Below are positions 11,803 through 22,189 of a stretch of 64,000 bases of DNA, in pieces; the stretch's first letter is position 1; each line of letters starts with the position of its first letter. Below the pieces are notes generated by a model. The model searched no databases and was not told the DNA's origin. It worked only from the letters and a program-made list of their open reading frames with translations. The position numbers were made by a program, and so were the translations under genes. The stretch is from Entomortierella parvispora (lineage: Eukaryota; Mortierellomycota; Mortierellomycetes; Mortierellales; Mortierellaceae), in the NCBI GenBank assembly GCA_963573315.1, contig OY752142.1, forward strand, positions 1,550,001-1,614,000. Direction: 5' to 3'.

Positions 11803-12045
11803 GAATCAACTGACCTGAGGACAATTGCTACTTGTCCCTCAATTTTTGTCGGAAGTGAAAAAACGATGTATATTTGAACGTTTCGGAGTGCCAGCTTCCA
11901 GGCAATACCCGGGGTTTCCGTTTACATGGCCTGGATCAAGAGTTATTATGTTTGCCCATCGAGAATTTGGCCGCCTTCGTTATCCTCACTTTATAAATAT
12001 GGAACAAAATTATTAAAGGTAATATTATATTTTATTCTGAAGTTT

Positions 12046-12408
12046 TCAAATGTCGCTCCAGTTTGAAGGAATTCGACGATGAGACTTGTACTTGCGTACC
12101 TGGATATCTGCGAGTGCACCATCCATACCCTTGCGATAGGCATCCATATATCGGAAGGACTTCCTTGCGAAATGTTGAATCGTTTTGACGGCAACAGAAT
12201 TCAAAGCTAACGGTATCGTTTTCTCCAGCCCTTTGAAGGTGTAGTTGCAGTGTGCGCGCGTCTCGACGTATATGGGTTCTTCTTCGTTGAGAGCGTTTAA
12301 ATGGGTTTTAACTGTATCCGCAGAGGAAAGAGCGACGGCAGCATGAATATCAGCCTGAATTGCACGGGCTTTCTTCAGATGCGCAGTTCGCTTATTGGGT
12401 CGCGGCAT
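12046..12408 (-). CDS. 120-residue ORF inside the transposon, probable transposase remnant
   Basis: A small basic protein beginning MPRPNKRTAHLKKARAIQ and containing HFARKSFRYMDAYRKG followed by VRKYKSHRRIP. The basic, helix-rich layout resembles the N-terminal DNA-binding part of DDE transposases in early-diverging fungi, recalled only in general terms. No catalytic DDE residues are visible and the frame stops after 120 codons. It may be a truncated transposase N terminus, a DNA-binding repressor-like product, or not expressed. Its position wholly within the inverted repeats supports the mobile origin. Confidence 0.5.
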   Translation of the reverse strand: MPRPNKRTAHLKKARAIQADIHAAVALSSADTVKTHLNALNEEEPIYVETRAHCNYTFKGLEKTIPLALNSVAVKTIQHFARKSFRYMDAYRKGMDGALADIQVRKYKSHRRIPSNWSDI

Positions 12409-12535
12409 TTGTTCGGATTGATGTTTGATGATGATGATGATGATGACCAGCCATTTGCCATTTCAATGTGGAGCACATTTTTTTATTCCAGAAAAAAAAA
12501 ATCCCCCGACCAAAATTTGGCCGCACCTCAAAAAT

Positions 12536-12561
12536 TTGTTGTGACTTGTTGTCGTGCACTG
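12536..12561 (-). repeat. Right terminal inverted repeat
   Basis: A perfect inverted copy of 11777-11802, flanked on the outside by TA. The match ends on both sides where the element interior begins. Confidence 0.95.
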
Positions 12562-12809
12562 TAGGGCAAAGCCCAACCGGAATCATGTGACCCCGGACTT
12601 GCGCGCGTCGGTTCTTTTCTTTTGTTTCTTCGCCCTTTGTTCTTTTTCACCTTTGTCGTGCCTCTCCTCTCCTCTCTCGTGTCCTCCTTCCTTGCTTCCC
12701 TTAGTCCGGCGGATAGCTCAGAGACCCAAGTGACTCGACTCTCCTTCCCCACTTGCATTGCATTACCCGCCACCCGTGACATCTGGCCACTCTTCTCATT
12801 CAAAACACA

Positions 12810-14501
12810 ATGAGCGCACCTACAATAGCAGAACAGGCCGACAAGGTCGCTCCTGCCCAAGAGGCGATCGATACAATCGTAGCGACAGAGGCATCACAGG
12901 AAGCTCGCTTCTTCCCACCACTCTGGCAACAGCGACGCAATCTGGCCAGGAGTCTACTCGACAAAGAACATGCAACCTCAGTAAGATTCTATGACTGATT
13001 CTATGACTTGTTCCATGGACAAGAAAAAAGCTAGATTTTTAAACGCGCCCATTTCGTATTCTGCAACATGACACCAGATCATAGACTTTGGCTGTGGAGA
13101 AGCTGCCCTGACGTCGTTCCTGATCTCAGAAACAGACGGAGATCATCCTGTTGAGCGACTCGTAGGCGTGGATATGGACATGGACAGCCTTGCGCAGGCC
13201 AACGAGCAGTGCCAGCCTCAAGACTATGAACTCGGTGACAATGTACGCGTCCACAGCCTTCAAATCGAGTTTTTTCAGGGCTCCGTCTCCCAGGCAGACA
13301 AAAGGCTTTTGGGGTTCGACGCGCTCGCATGCATGGAAGTGTACGTGTGAATACTCCGTTTTCTTCTTTTGTATCGGAGGATTGATGTTTTGAGGATTCT
13401 CAAGAACCGACAGAAGATTTTTTACTGTTGTTTGTTACAGAGTAGAGCATCTGGACCCTGAGGTGTTGAACAAGTTTTGGAGCGTGGTTTTGGGAACACT
13501 CAAACCAAAACTAGTCATTGTATCAACACCAAACGCAGAGTTCAATATCTACTTCCCGCAGCTCAACTACGGTACCGAGAACGCCATTCTGCGAAATGAT
13601 GACCATCGATTTGAGTGGACGCGTCAAGAGTTCCAGACCTGGTAGTTCTATATCCTGCATGAGCGCAGCGATGTCGCGCTTCAATATGTCTGACACCAGT
13701 CATTGTTGCTGTTAGTGGTTGCTATCGTTGTTAATAATCCTTGTCATGATGAAAAACAGGTGCCAGGAGGCTGCGAATCAGTACGAATACAGTGTCGAGT
13801 TTACGGGTGTCGGTAGACTGTTAAACCAAGACCCTTCTGTCGGAACCTGTACCCAGGTGGCGGTTCTCAGAGACCTGAATCCATCCCAAGCGCCTTTGAT
13901 GACTGGTCCAGAAGAGGTGTATATACCCATTTCAAAGATTGTCTTTCCAATCTACGACAAGGTTCATACGGATGACGACACGCTTGAATACCTTCTCGAG
14001 AGAATTGCAAGAACTCGGCCATTACCCCCTCCATCACAAGAGGAGCAAGACAAGGAAAACGCTGAGAGGGCAAGAGAAGGCTTAGATCCTTGGACATGGC
14101 CAGCTACAGATCTAGGCCTGCTGCCTTTGGATGACCTTTGGCTGGACAAACCTACCAGGCAGCGTTGCAAGAGAATGGAGAATATGGTGAGGATTCTATC
14201 AAAGAGTCCACTGGTCAAAGTGGATGTCGCAAAAAACTTGATCACGTTTGACGAATGTGACGAGTTCTGGACAGAGAGCGATCGGCAGTACGACCTCAAG
14301 TACCGAGTGCCCACACCGACAGTGTCTGAACGCACTGATCAACTCGAATGGGAAGAGGAGTATTATTCTACGAGCGGCGACTTTGAGTATCCAGTTGACA
14401 ATGGTGATCCTGGCGCTACCTCTCAGGAATACAGCGAGTCTTTGGAACAAGGTGATTGGGACAGTACTTCTCCCTGGGCCAGGTTCTCAGATCCTGAATA
14501 A
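12810..14501 (+). CDS. HEN1: HEN1-type small-RNA 2'-O-methyltransferase
   Basis: Methylates the 2'-OH of the 3'-terminal nucleotide of small RNAs, protecting them from tailing and decay. Four exons (12810-12980, 13078-13340, 13441-13641, 13760-14501) encode 458 residues. The SAM-binding motif I is IIDFGCGEAAL (from about residue 58), followed by the acidic GVDMD strand. The HEN1-specific metal-binding residues are visible as E-V-V-E-H-L and the later DHRFEWTRQEF, which supply the Glu/Glu/His/His set known from the plant enzyme. IVSTPNAEFN is also typical. The C-terminal 180 residues are acidic and look disordered. No double-stranded-RNA-binding domain is seen, so it is the short form found in animals, fungi and bacteria. 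Its promoter borders the transposon at 11777-12561. Confidence 0.93.
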
Positions 14502-14869
14502 AATTGGAACGCTTTCAAATAAAAATGTCATGTGTGAAGGACTACCATTCGTCGTCTTCTTTCGTCCTCTTCTTGATCCAGTTCAAAGTCGTCATCAGAC
14601 TTTTCTTCTTGACCTTCGTCGCCCCGGTCTGCACCTTCATAGTCGGTGCTATTTGACAACCATAAAGTTGTATCATCCAGTATGAAAAATTGTTCTAATG
14701 CATCTTCTGCTTTTGCATCCTTAATAGAATCGGTGCCAGTCATATCTCCATAATGATCACGATTGAGCAGACAGTGACGAATTTGATACTTGTACATCCC
14801 GCAAGAGGTTGGTTTATTCTGGTCCATCCAGACGAACACTGAGTTCCTCTTACTCTTTTTTTTCCCTCT
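14502..14869. other. Convergent 3' region between HEN1 and RPN8
   Basis: This stretch holds the two 3' ends, with AATAAAA signals just after the HEN1 stop. A minus-strand open frame at 14839-14528 (103 codons, acidic, no known motif) lies downstream of the RPN8 stop and is more likely 3' untranslated sequence than a gene. Confidence 0.5.
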
Positions 14870-16271
14870 CTACTTTGACTTCTTGGTATCCTTGGAAGCA
14901 TCTTTCGTATCCTTTGCATCCTTGGAATCCTTGGAATCCTTGGTGTCTGCTTCTGCTGTCGTAGGTGTTACTGGCTTGCCATCCTTATCAAATCCAGCAT
15001 CCAATTCCTCCTCTGCCCTCTTGTTCTCAATCTTGTTGTTAATCAAGTTGTGCAAAGCAATCACGGACCGGATCAACGATGACAGGTAAATCACCAAGAG
15101 TTGATCGTTGGTCTTCACAGAGAAACTCTTGATCGTATCAGGGTCCTCCAAGTTGGGCAAACGGTTAAAGATATCCTGCAAGTTGTAAATGATTTGATGG
15201 TTGATTGGCAACGAACCCGCGACCACCTTGCCCAGATATTCCTGAATTTCCTCCAACCGTTGCTGAAGACCCTTCAACGATCTCAATTGGTCGCCCACTC
15301 GGTTGGAAAGTGTTCCCACAACATTGTCCTTGATATCACGCAAGAGATGCTCTACACCAATCTCCTCTGCCTCCTCGGCTTCAATCTCTGATGGTACATG
15401 GACAAAGGTCTTTGTCGTAGCAGTTCCGTCCTAAAAATCGACATCAGTAGCTCATTGGCGTTAGTCTCCATTGTTATCTACCGATAAATAAAAGGCAAAA
15501 AAAAAACAACTTCCTCATGCACAACTATAATCCTGTAGCAATAAGCCTCCTTACATCGCGAATCTCCTCCACAGCAAAGTAAGCATCTGTAGGAATCTCC
15601 AAATCCGTGGGCTTGACATCGATGATGACCAGTGCTGGGTTAGGTGTATACTTCTTAAACAGCTCGTTGATCTCCAAATCCGAGGCACGCAACTTGGGTC
15701 CACTGTGGTACCATCCGACCATGCGTTCCTTGGCTAATATCAAAAAAGAGTCCCCGGTGAGTAAACAAGGACCCTTAAAAAAGTCCTTAGGGCAAACCTT
15801 CATTCAGAGCAGCTTGGTCCACTTTCGTTACCATTGACTTTGCGGAACATGTCGTTCATAGCCTCCACGTAGTTGTGATCCAAAAACCAGACCGAGGGAT
15901 CCTTCTCATCCTCCTCGAAAGGCACTAAGGTAGGTTGACAGATCGAGATATCAAAACGCAAGAGTTAGTTTTCAAAAATAAAATCCGAGAAGAATCATAG
16001 ATCAAAAAAAGAAGAGAGGTCTTCATCCGTGTTTTTTTTTACCTGCGAAACTGTTGGCGACATTGACCTTGTTTCCATGAGCTTGACCGAGGAGGACACC
16101 AAGGGCACGCTTCTTTGTGTTCTTGGCCACACGGTTATAATGGTCGACAACGGACAAGAGCACCAAAGGGTGCACGGTGACGGATGAGCTCTGGACAACA
16201 GCCACTGGTGTGTTCTTGTCTGCGGCTACGGCAGTTGCTGGGGCCACAGGGGGGGTCGTTGTAGGTGCCAT
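14870..16271 (-). CDS. RPN8: 26S proteasome regulatory subunit RPN8 (MPN domain)
   Basis: A lid subunit of the 19S regulatory particle that pairs with the deubiquitinase RPN11. About 350 residues in four exons. The MPN domain starts in [17 protein letters not shown] and includes the conserved ALGVLLGQ and [15 protein letters not shown]. The last shows the degenerate metal site typical of RPN8: the second His of the JAMM motif is replaced by Gly, so it should be catalytically inactive. The C-terminal helices used for lid assembly follow ([19 protein letters not shown], then [21 protein letters not shown]). The tail ends in [15 protein letters not shown]-type lysine/aspartate repeats. RPN8 converges with HEN1. 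Confidence 0.96.
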
Positions 16272-16624
16272 GGCTGATTACGAGGTGAGTTGGAGTGAAG
16301 CCGAGTAAAAAAAGAGGCGATCGTGTTTCTGTCTTTATCGTCCTGAATGAGATGAAAGAGTGTTTCCTGGCGACAAGAGATGTTTGCTTCCTTGCGTGTC
16401 CGTTTCTGTTGGTCCTTTTGACTCGGTCCTGAAAAAAGTTCTTGCGGTGGATGGAATGGAGGAATGAATGAATGAAGGGCGCGGCATGCATGCCCTCACT
16501 GCACACGAAACGCGTTGCGTGCGTCAGTCCAGCTTGTAGCTCATGCTCCCAGATCAGCTTCCGTGACGTTTTTAAGGTATAAATTTTTAATGCAAAATAT
16601 TTTTTATTTTTTATTTTTTACTTT

Positions 16625-19432
16625 TTACACATTGTGGCCGCGGAAGTGGCTCCTGCTCTTCCTGCTCGACCTGGAGGCAGTGACCAGGACCTCCTTCAGT
16701 CCATCAAGTGCCACCTTGTACGCTGGGACTAGATCTTTGACCTCCTGGTCCTTGACCTTGATCCTAGCAATCTTGTCCCAGTGACCAGCCTTGGAAATCA
16801 TCTCCTTGAAGTGACGGGCCTCTTGCATCTCCACCAACGAGTACGCCGTTCCTGTCTTGCCTGCACGGGCAGTACGTCCCACACGATGGATATACTTCTT
16901 CATGTACACGGGCGAGTCGTAATTGATAACGTTCTCGACCGGGGACAGATCCATACCGCGCGAGATGAGATCCGAACAGATCAACAGTTGAATCTCGCCC
17001 GCGTTAAAAGCGCGCAAAATAGCCTGACGCTTGGCCTTGGGGAGATCAGAAGAGTACTCGGCCACCACAATTGCCTTCGTATGGGAGAGAGTTGTGGACG
17101 TGGACACACCAGCTGCACTCAACTCTTCGGCAGGAGAGGTGGAGGTACTGGCCTCAACGTTCTCCATCTCCACATCCTTTCCAGTTTCCTTCTCAGTATC
17201 GTCCTCGTCGTCACTGCTATTGCTGCTGCTGTCATCGTCACTGCTATCACTGTCGCTATCGCTGCTGTCACTGTCACTGCTGTCGCTGCTTTCGCTATCA
17301 CTCTCCTGGGCCCTGTCCTCCTCTTTCCGTTTCTCATTATTGGCATCCCTCTTTGCCTTGGGCGTTGACTCTGCTGGGATCATGGATGGGTTCGTCCGAA
17401 CCTTCTCATAAAGCTGAATAAGCTTGTATAGACGATGAGCAGACTCGACAGACTTTGTAAAACACAAGGCTGAGCGAACTTGAAGATGATGCAACAAGTG
17501 CAACACCATCAATGGCTTCTCTGAAGTCTCGCAGACAATCATATGTTCCTACAAGAAAAAAAAAACAACAGGTACAGTGAGCATTCGAACATCTTTTATC
17601 CTTGGTAGGAAGTCTCTTAAAAATAATATACAAGGCTCGTGTCTTACCGTGAGGCCTGCTGGCGTGGTATACTTTTGTTTCTCTTCTCCAGCTTCGCCCA
17701 CCTCTTGGACAGCCACATACTGGGGATCCGACAATTGAAGACTGGCAATCTTGGCCGGGTTACGGGTCAAGGTTGCAGAGAAGAGCAGCTTCTGAACTGA
17801 GAGCGCCTTTGGATCCTCCACATCTGACTCGGGTAGATCAAAGAAGGAAGGCAGGAACCCAGGTGCAATGGCGTCGTGGATAGGGAATCCATACTCATCC
17901 GTCTTGATCTGAACAAGTCCAAATCCGAGTCTCTCATCGTCCGAAAGCTGGTTTTGTTTACCCAGGGTATCAATGCCACCCTGGTTATTGTTGTTGCTGC
18001 CCTTCTCCGTTAACCGTCTGTCGGAAGGGTGGATGGCTGTGAGGATGTGATGCAACCAATCCTGGAAACTCTGGTTCAGCAGACGATCTGCCTCATCTAT
18101 AACCAAAAATCTCAAATGCTGAAGCGTGAAGTTGGGTGTTGACTTGATATGATCAATCAAACGTCCTGGGGTTGTAATAAGGACATCGATTCGGCTGTGG
18201 CCTCCCAGAACAACAGGGGAGTTGACGTCGCCTACGAGAATGTTTTGCTCGTGTGCAAACGAGTTTTGTCCCGTAGAAGTTGCAATCTTCAAATCCGTGC
18301 CCTTAACAAATGTCTCGAATGTTTCTTTGACCTGGATGCAGAGATCACGCGTTGGGAGGACGACAAGCGCACGAAGACGGGTGACTACACGTTGTGACAA
18401 GATCTAGAAGGGAATAGGAAATGGTTAGTTCAGGACATTTCCTACAGTCTCTATTGTGCTCAGGTTAGAGTCGTACTCAATAAGGCCTCTTGCAGACAGT
18501 TTCCTTACCTCAATAATAGGAAGGACATAGGCGAGAGTTTTTCCGCTTCCTGTTGGCGCCGAGACGCAGAGATCGCCAGGAGCCTTCCGGATATCGCCCA
18601 AATGTCTAGCTCTCATCAACACGGGAATGACAGCGGTTTGAACAGCAAAGCAGTCTTCAATTCCAGCTTTCTTGCATTGCTTGATCAGCCTTGGCGAGAA
18701 TCCAAACATGGGTGCATCAATAGGCGTGTTTGTATCGGGTTCGATCTTCGTTGGATGGGCTAACCAGTCCGGCACACCCATTGACTTTGCGCGCTCCTTT
18801 TCCGTTGACGAGATCTCCTTGGCCTCAAAAGAAGGCAGAGGAACCAACGCCAGATCTGCCAAAGCAGCGTCAGCCGCAGCATCGTCCAAGAACTTTTTCA
18901 CGTCGCCCAGCCCTTGTTCCTCTGACTCGATCTCGCCATCGTGCACAGATGCATCCGCGCCAGCGTCATCTGTGCCGTCCATGTCCACATCCTTATCCTC
19001 CTCAGCCTGTAATGAGGGTTCAGTTGGCTTCTTCAGTCCTGCCGCCTCTGCCTCTGCCTCTGCCTTCATTGCAAGGCGGACATCGTTGGGGATCAGATCG
19101 CTGTCCTTGAGCTCCTTTGCCTTCTTTTCCCATTTCTTGCCTCTCTTGGCCTCTTCCTTGGCCTCTCTAGCTTCCTCAAATTCCCGAGTACGCTTATAAG
19201 AGAGTTCCTTGGGCTGATCCTTGCCATGATGTTTGGTGTCTGAAGATCGAGTCTTGTTGTGATCTTTGAAAGTTTCAGAGCTTTGTTCAGGTGCCGGTGT
19301 AGGTTGGACATACGCCTTGTTCTTGTTCAGTCTCGAGTTCAACTTGGCCAGACGGTCCTGAGCGGCGGTTGGGGCGCTTGGCGATGGCCCTGTTGATTCT
19401 GCATCGACATCGAACCGCTTAATGTTGAACAT
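16625..19432 (-). CDS. DBP6: DEAD-box RNA helicase, DBP6/DDX51 type
   Basis: A nucleolar ATP-dependent helicase for early 60S ribosomal subunit assembly. 867 residues in three exons (19432-18509, 18403-17648, 17548-16625), all in phase. The N-terminal 200 residues are charged and low-complexity. Motifs run in order: the Q-type region, APTGSGKT (I), PTRDL (Ia), TTPGR (Ib), DEADRLL (II), FSATLTRNP (III), ALCFTKS (IV), CSDLISRGMD (V) and HRVGRTARAG (VI). The long gaps between motifs are typical of this subfamily. An insertion of about 105 residues (about 612-718), much of it SDSD/SSDD repeats, interrupts the second RecA domain between motif IV and the next conserved block. It lies just downstream of another ribosome-biogenesis helicase in the same orientation. 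Confidence 0.93.
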
Positions 19433-19693
19433 GGCGAGAGAAGAGTGGTAGGTCCATTGAACAAGAAGCTGCTTGCTTTTTTTTTATTGTCTGTTAAAAT
19501 GCAGCTAAGCCACAATTTCTCAGATCGCATGCATTTTGTCCAATTTCAATAGTTTTGTATACACAGCTTTGGATGTCTTAGGGCAGATGTTTGTTCTTTG
19601 TTCTAATGAGGATGTGCGAGCCTTTATCGCAGAAGTGAAATCTTATTATGCAAAATGAATGTGGGGGGTAATTGGCAAAGATAAACTGATAAT

Positions 19694-21976
19694 CTATGCT
19701 GTTGAGGCTGGCGCGTCCTTCTTCTTTTTGGCGACGCCATTTACAGAGACTCCATCAGCGCCAGCTGCCTTCCGCTTTTTGCTGTTTGCAATCATATCAC
19801 GCTTGTGGGCAATCTTCTTCTTGTCGTAACCAGACATGGTGTTAATTGCACTGCGTCCCAATGGCCTCTGACGCAAGTTCTTCTTTTCGTTTTTACTATG
19901 AACAGGGAAGATAGGTTAGATTGTAACCCAATTGCAAACAATTATCAAAAGGAAATAGTTACCTTGGCTTCTTCATGGCCAACATCCAGTCTGCCACCTC
20001 ACATCCAGATTCCCGCATGACGTTAACAATACTCTTGAGGTAAGTCTGATCATCATTCGTAAAGTAGGTCACAGCTTCACCCTTGCGTCCGGCACGACCG
20101 GTACGACCGATACGATGGATATACGACTGCACGGTCTGAGGGAAATCATAGTTGATGACCAAGTTCACGCCCTTGAAATCCACACCACGAGCCATCAGTT
20201 CAGTGGCAATCAGAACCCAGACCTTTCCTTGACGGAAACCCTCCACAATCTTGTCACGCTGCGCCTTTGTGCGCTCCGAATGGATGACATCTACATTGAT
20301 GCCATCATAAATCAACTCGTGGAACAGCTCCTTGGCACGCTCAATACTCTGCACAAAGATCAGGACTGGGGGCTTCAGTCCTCCTTGGATCAACTGACGA
20401 ATCGCGATGAGCTTTCCTTCTTCGGATCCACAGTAGACAAGCTTTTGGTCAATGGTCTCTGTAGCAGCATTTTTGGATCCAATGACAATTCGAATAGGCG
20501 ACCTCGTAAAAGTGCTGGCCAAGGCCTCGACACCCGAGGGCAACGTGGCACTGAACAGCGACTTTTGAAGGGAAGCGTGTGAACAAGCCGCGAAAATCTC
20601 GTCTGTCTGCTCCAAGAATCCTTGCTCCAACAATTTATCAGCCTCATCCAGAATCAAGTGGCGCACACTAGTTGTAAAGACAAAAAAAAATGGCATGGAC
20701 GTTAGAGAAAGAGTTGGGATTGAAAACCCTTCAAATGTAGCAGAGATTTGATGGATAGAATATTGCAAACGTACTGGCCAAGCTCCATCTTTTCCTGCTG
20801 AATAGCGTGAACGAGTCGGAGAGGTGTGCTGATAAGAATGTCGTATTTCTGACGAAGATGAGGTGCCTGACCCTGAGTGGCAGCGGTAGCCTTTGTCAAC
20901 ATGCAAATCTTGAACTTGCGACCAACACTGAGCTTCTTGATGATATTGAAGATCTAGGATTCAGGGTTCGAGACGTTGTTCAGATCTCCTGGTTCACCCA
21001 GCTTTGGTCTTTCAGTAAAAAAAATTCCTTTCCTGTCCGTGAAATCATACCTGGGTGGCCAACTCTCGAGTAGGAGAGATAATAACAGCTCTGTAACCGA
21101 CCTTCTCTGGTCCCTTCAGATCGTGCAAGATGGGTAATACGAAAGCCATAGTCTTTCCTGAACCTGTGGGGGCCATTGCCATAAGATCACGTCCCTGAAG
21201 AGAAAAACGCAAGGTTGTAATCTCATTAGATTTTCTGTCCAGAATCCTTTGAAGCATGCATCACCCCATTCGTGACCTCTCCATCTCCATCGCCATTAGA
21301 AAAGCAAGCATTCTTACGTGGAGAATAACTGGAATAGCCTGCATTTGAATAGGCGTAGGTCTTTTGAATCCGGAGTTGAGAATGTTGCGCTGAAGATAAG
21401 GGTCCAACTGGTATTGCTTCGCCAGTCCATCAAAGGACTTGAAAGGGTTAGGAATATCAGTTCCATAGACCTTGATCTTCAAGTGGCTGCGGAATAACGA
21501 GAGTTGCTCCTTGTTGTCAAAAGATTCATCTTCCTCCTGAACTTCTTCTTCCTCATCTTCATCATCCTCATCGTCACTACTTCCGTCACTGCCACTGTCT
21601 TCATCCTCGGATTCGCCTTCATGGGTCTTGTCCTCACCACTACTCTCGCCGCTGTCCTCGTCCTCAACTTGGGGAGAAAGAAAGAAAGAGTTCAAAAGAA
21701 TACAAACAAAACGTTAGTTCAAAAGTTATAAAACGTGATACGGCATCAAGGTGAAGGTTGCCTACCCTTCTTGGCAGGAGTCTTTTTGATGGGTGCGGCC
21801 TTCTTGGCGGCAACAGGCTTCTTGTTCTTGAAAAAGTCGAGCTCTGTTGCCAGGGCAGCCTCAGCATCGGCGTTCAAACCGGTTTCGGCGGCCTTGGGCT
21901 GAAAGACTTCGATATCCTCCTTGAAACGCTTCTTGTCGAAGCGAGCGCCTCCTCCGAGCATCCGAAACAAGTCCAT
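19694..21976 (-). CDS. ROK1: DEAD-box RNA helicase, ROK1/DDX52 type
   Basis: A helicase for 18S rRNA processing in the small-subunit processome. 596 residues from six exons (21976-21766, 21667-21318, 21194-21051, 20953-20775, 20667-19963, 19895-19694) with consistent phases. It starts [14 protein letters not shown], as in ROK1 relatives. A highly acidic stretch (about residues 75-125) precedes the helicase core. The Q motif region is [13 protein letters not shown]. Motifs are [51 protein letters not shown] and [11 protein letters not shown]. The C terminus is lysine-rich ([19 protein letters not shown]), a likely nucleolar signal. The first ATG in the exon was chosen because the family begins with MDxFR. 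Confidence 0.94.
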
Positions 21977-22189
21977 GGTGTCTGTGTGTGTATGAGAACT
22001 GATGAGAGGTATATGGGGAATGGATGGATGCAATGAGAATGAAGTACAGAAGGTCAAGAATGTTGGTGAATGCAAAGCACAAAAAAAAAAGAAAAAAAAC
22101 TGTTTACACTCCAAAGAGCAGTCACGCATTTTGGTGTGATGGTAAAGTACAAGATTTATTTGAATGCATAGGTCCAGGAACAGAATAGT

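Larger units (their letters stand above)
11777..12561. mobile_element. 785-bp non-autonomous Tc1/mariner- or pogo-type DNA transposon
   Basis: The element is bounded by perfect 26-base terminal inverted repeats (11777-11802 and 12536-12561) that begin CAGTGCACGAC. A TA dinucleotide lies directly outside each end (11775-11776 and 12562-12563), as expected for the target duplication of Tc1/mariner/pogo insertions. The intact repeats imply a fairly young insertion. It carries one open frame of 120 codons on the minus strand, too short for a full transposase, so it is probably an internal deletion derivative mobilised in trans. It lies in the shared upstream region of AP-3 sigma (124 bases away) and HEN1 (248 bases away). 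The repeats and TA are directly visible; the superfamily assignment rests on the TA target and CAGT ends. Confidence 0.9.

Noticed and set aside
11870-11990. Possible second coding remnant in the left half of the transposon (minus-strand ITLDPGHVNGNPGY stretch)
   Set aside because: A DPG motif in about 35 codons closed off by stops upstream is too little to claim a nuclease or transposase domain.
14528-14839. 103-codon acidic open frame on the minus strand after RPN8
   Set aside because: It lies in the convergent 3' region of two genes, has no motif and no evident promoter; more likely untranslated sequence.
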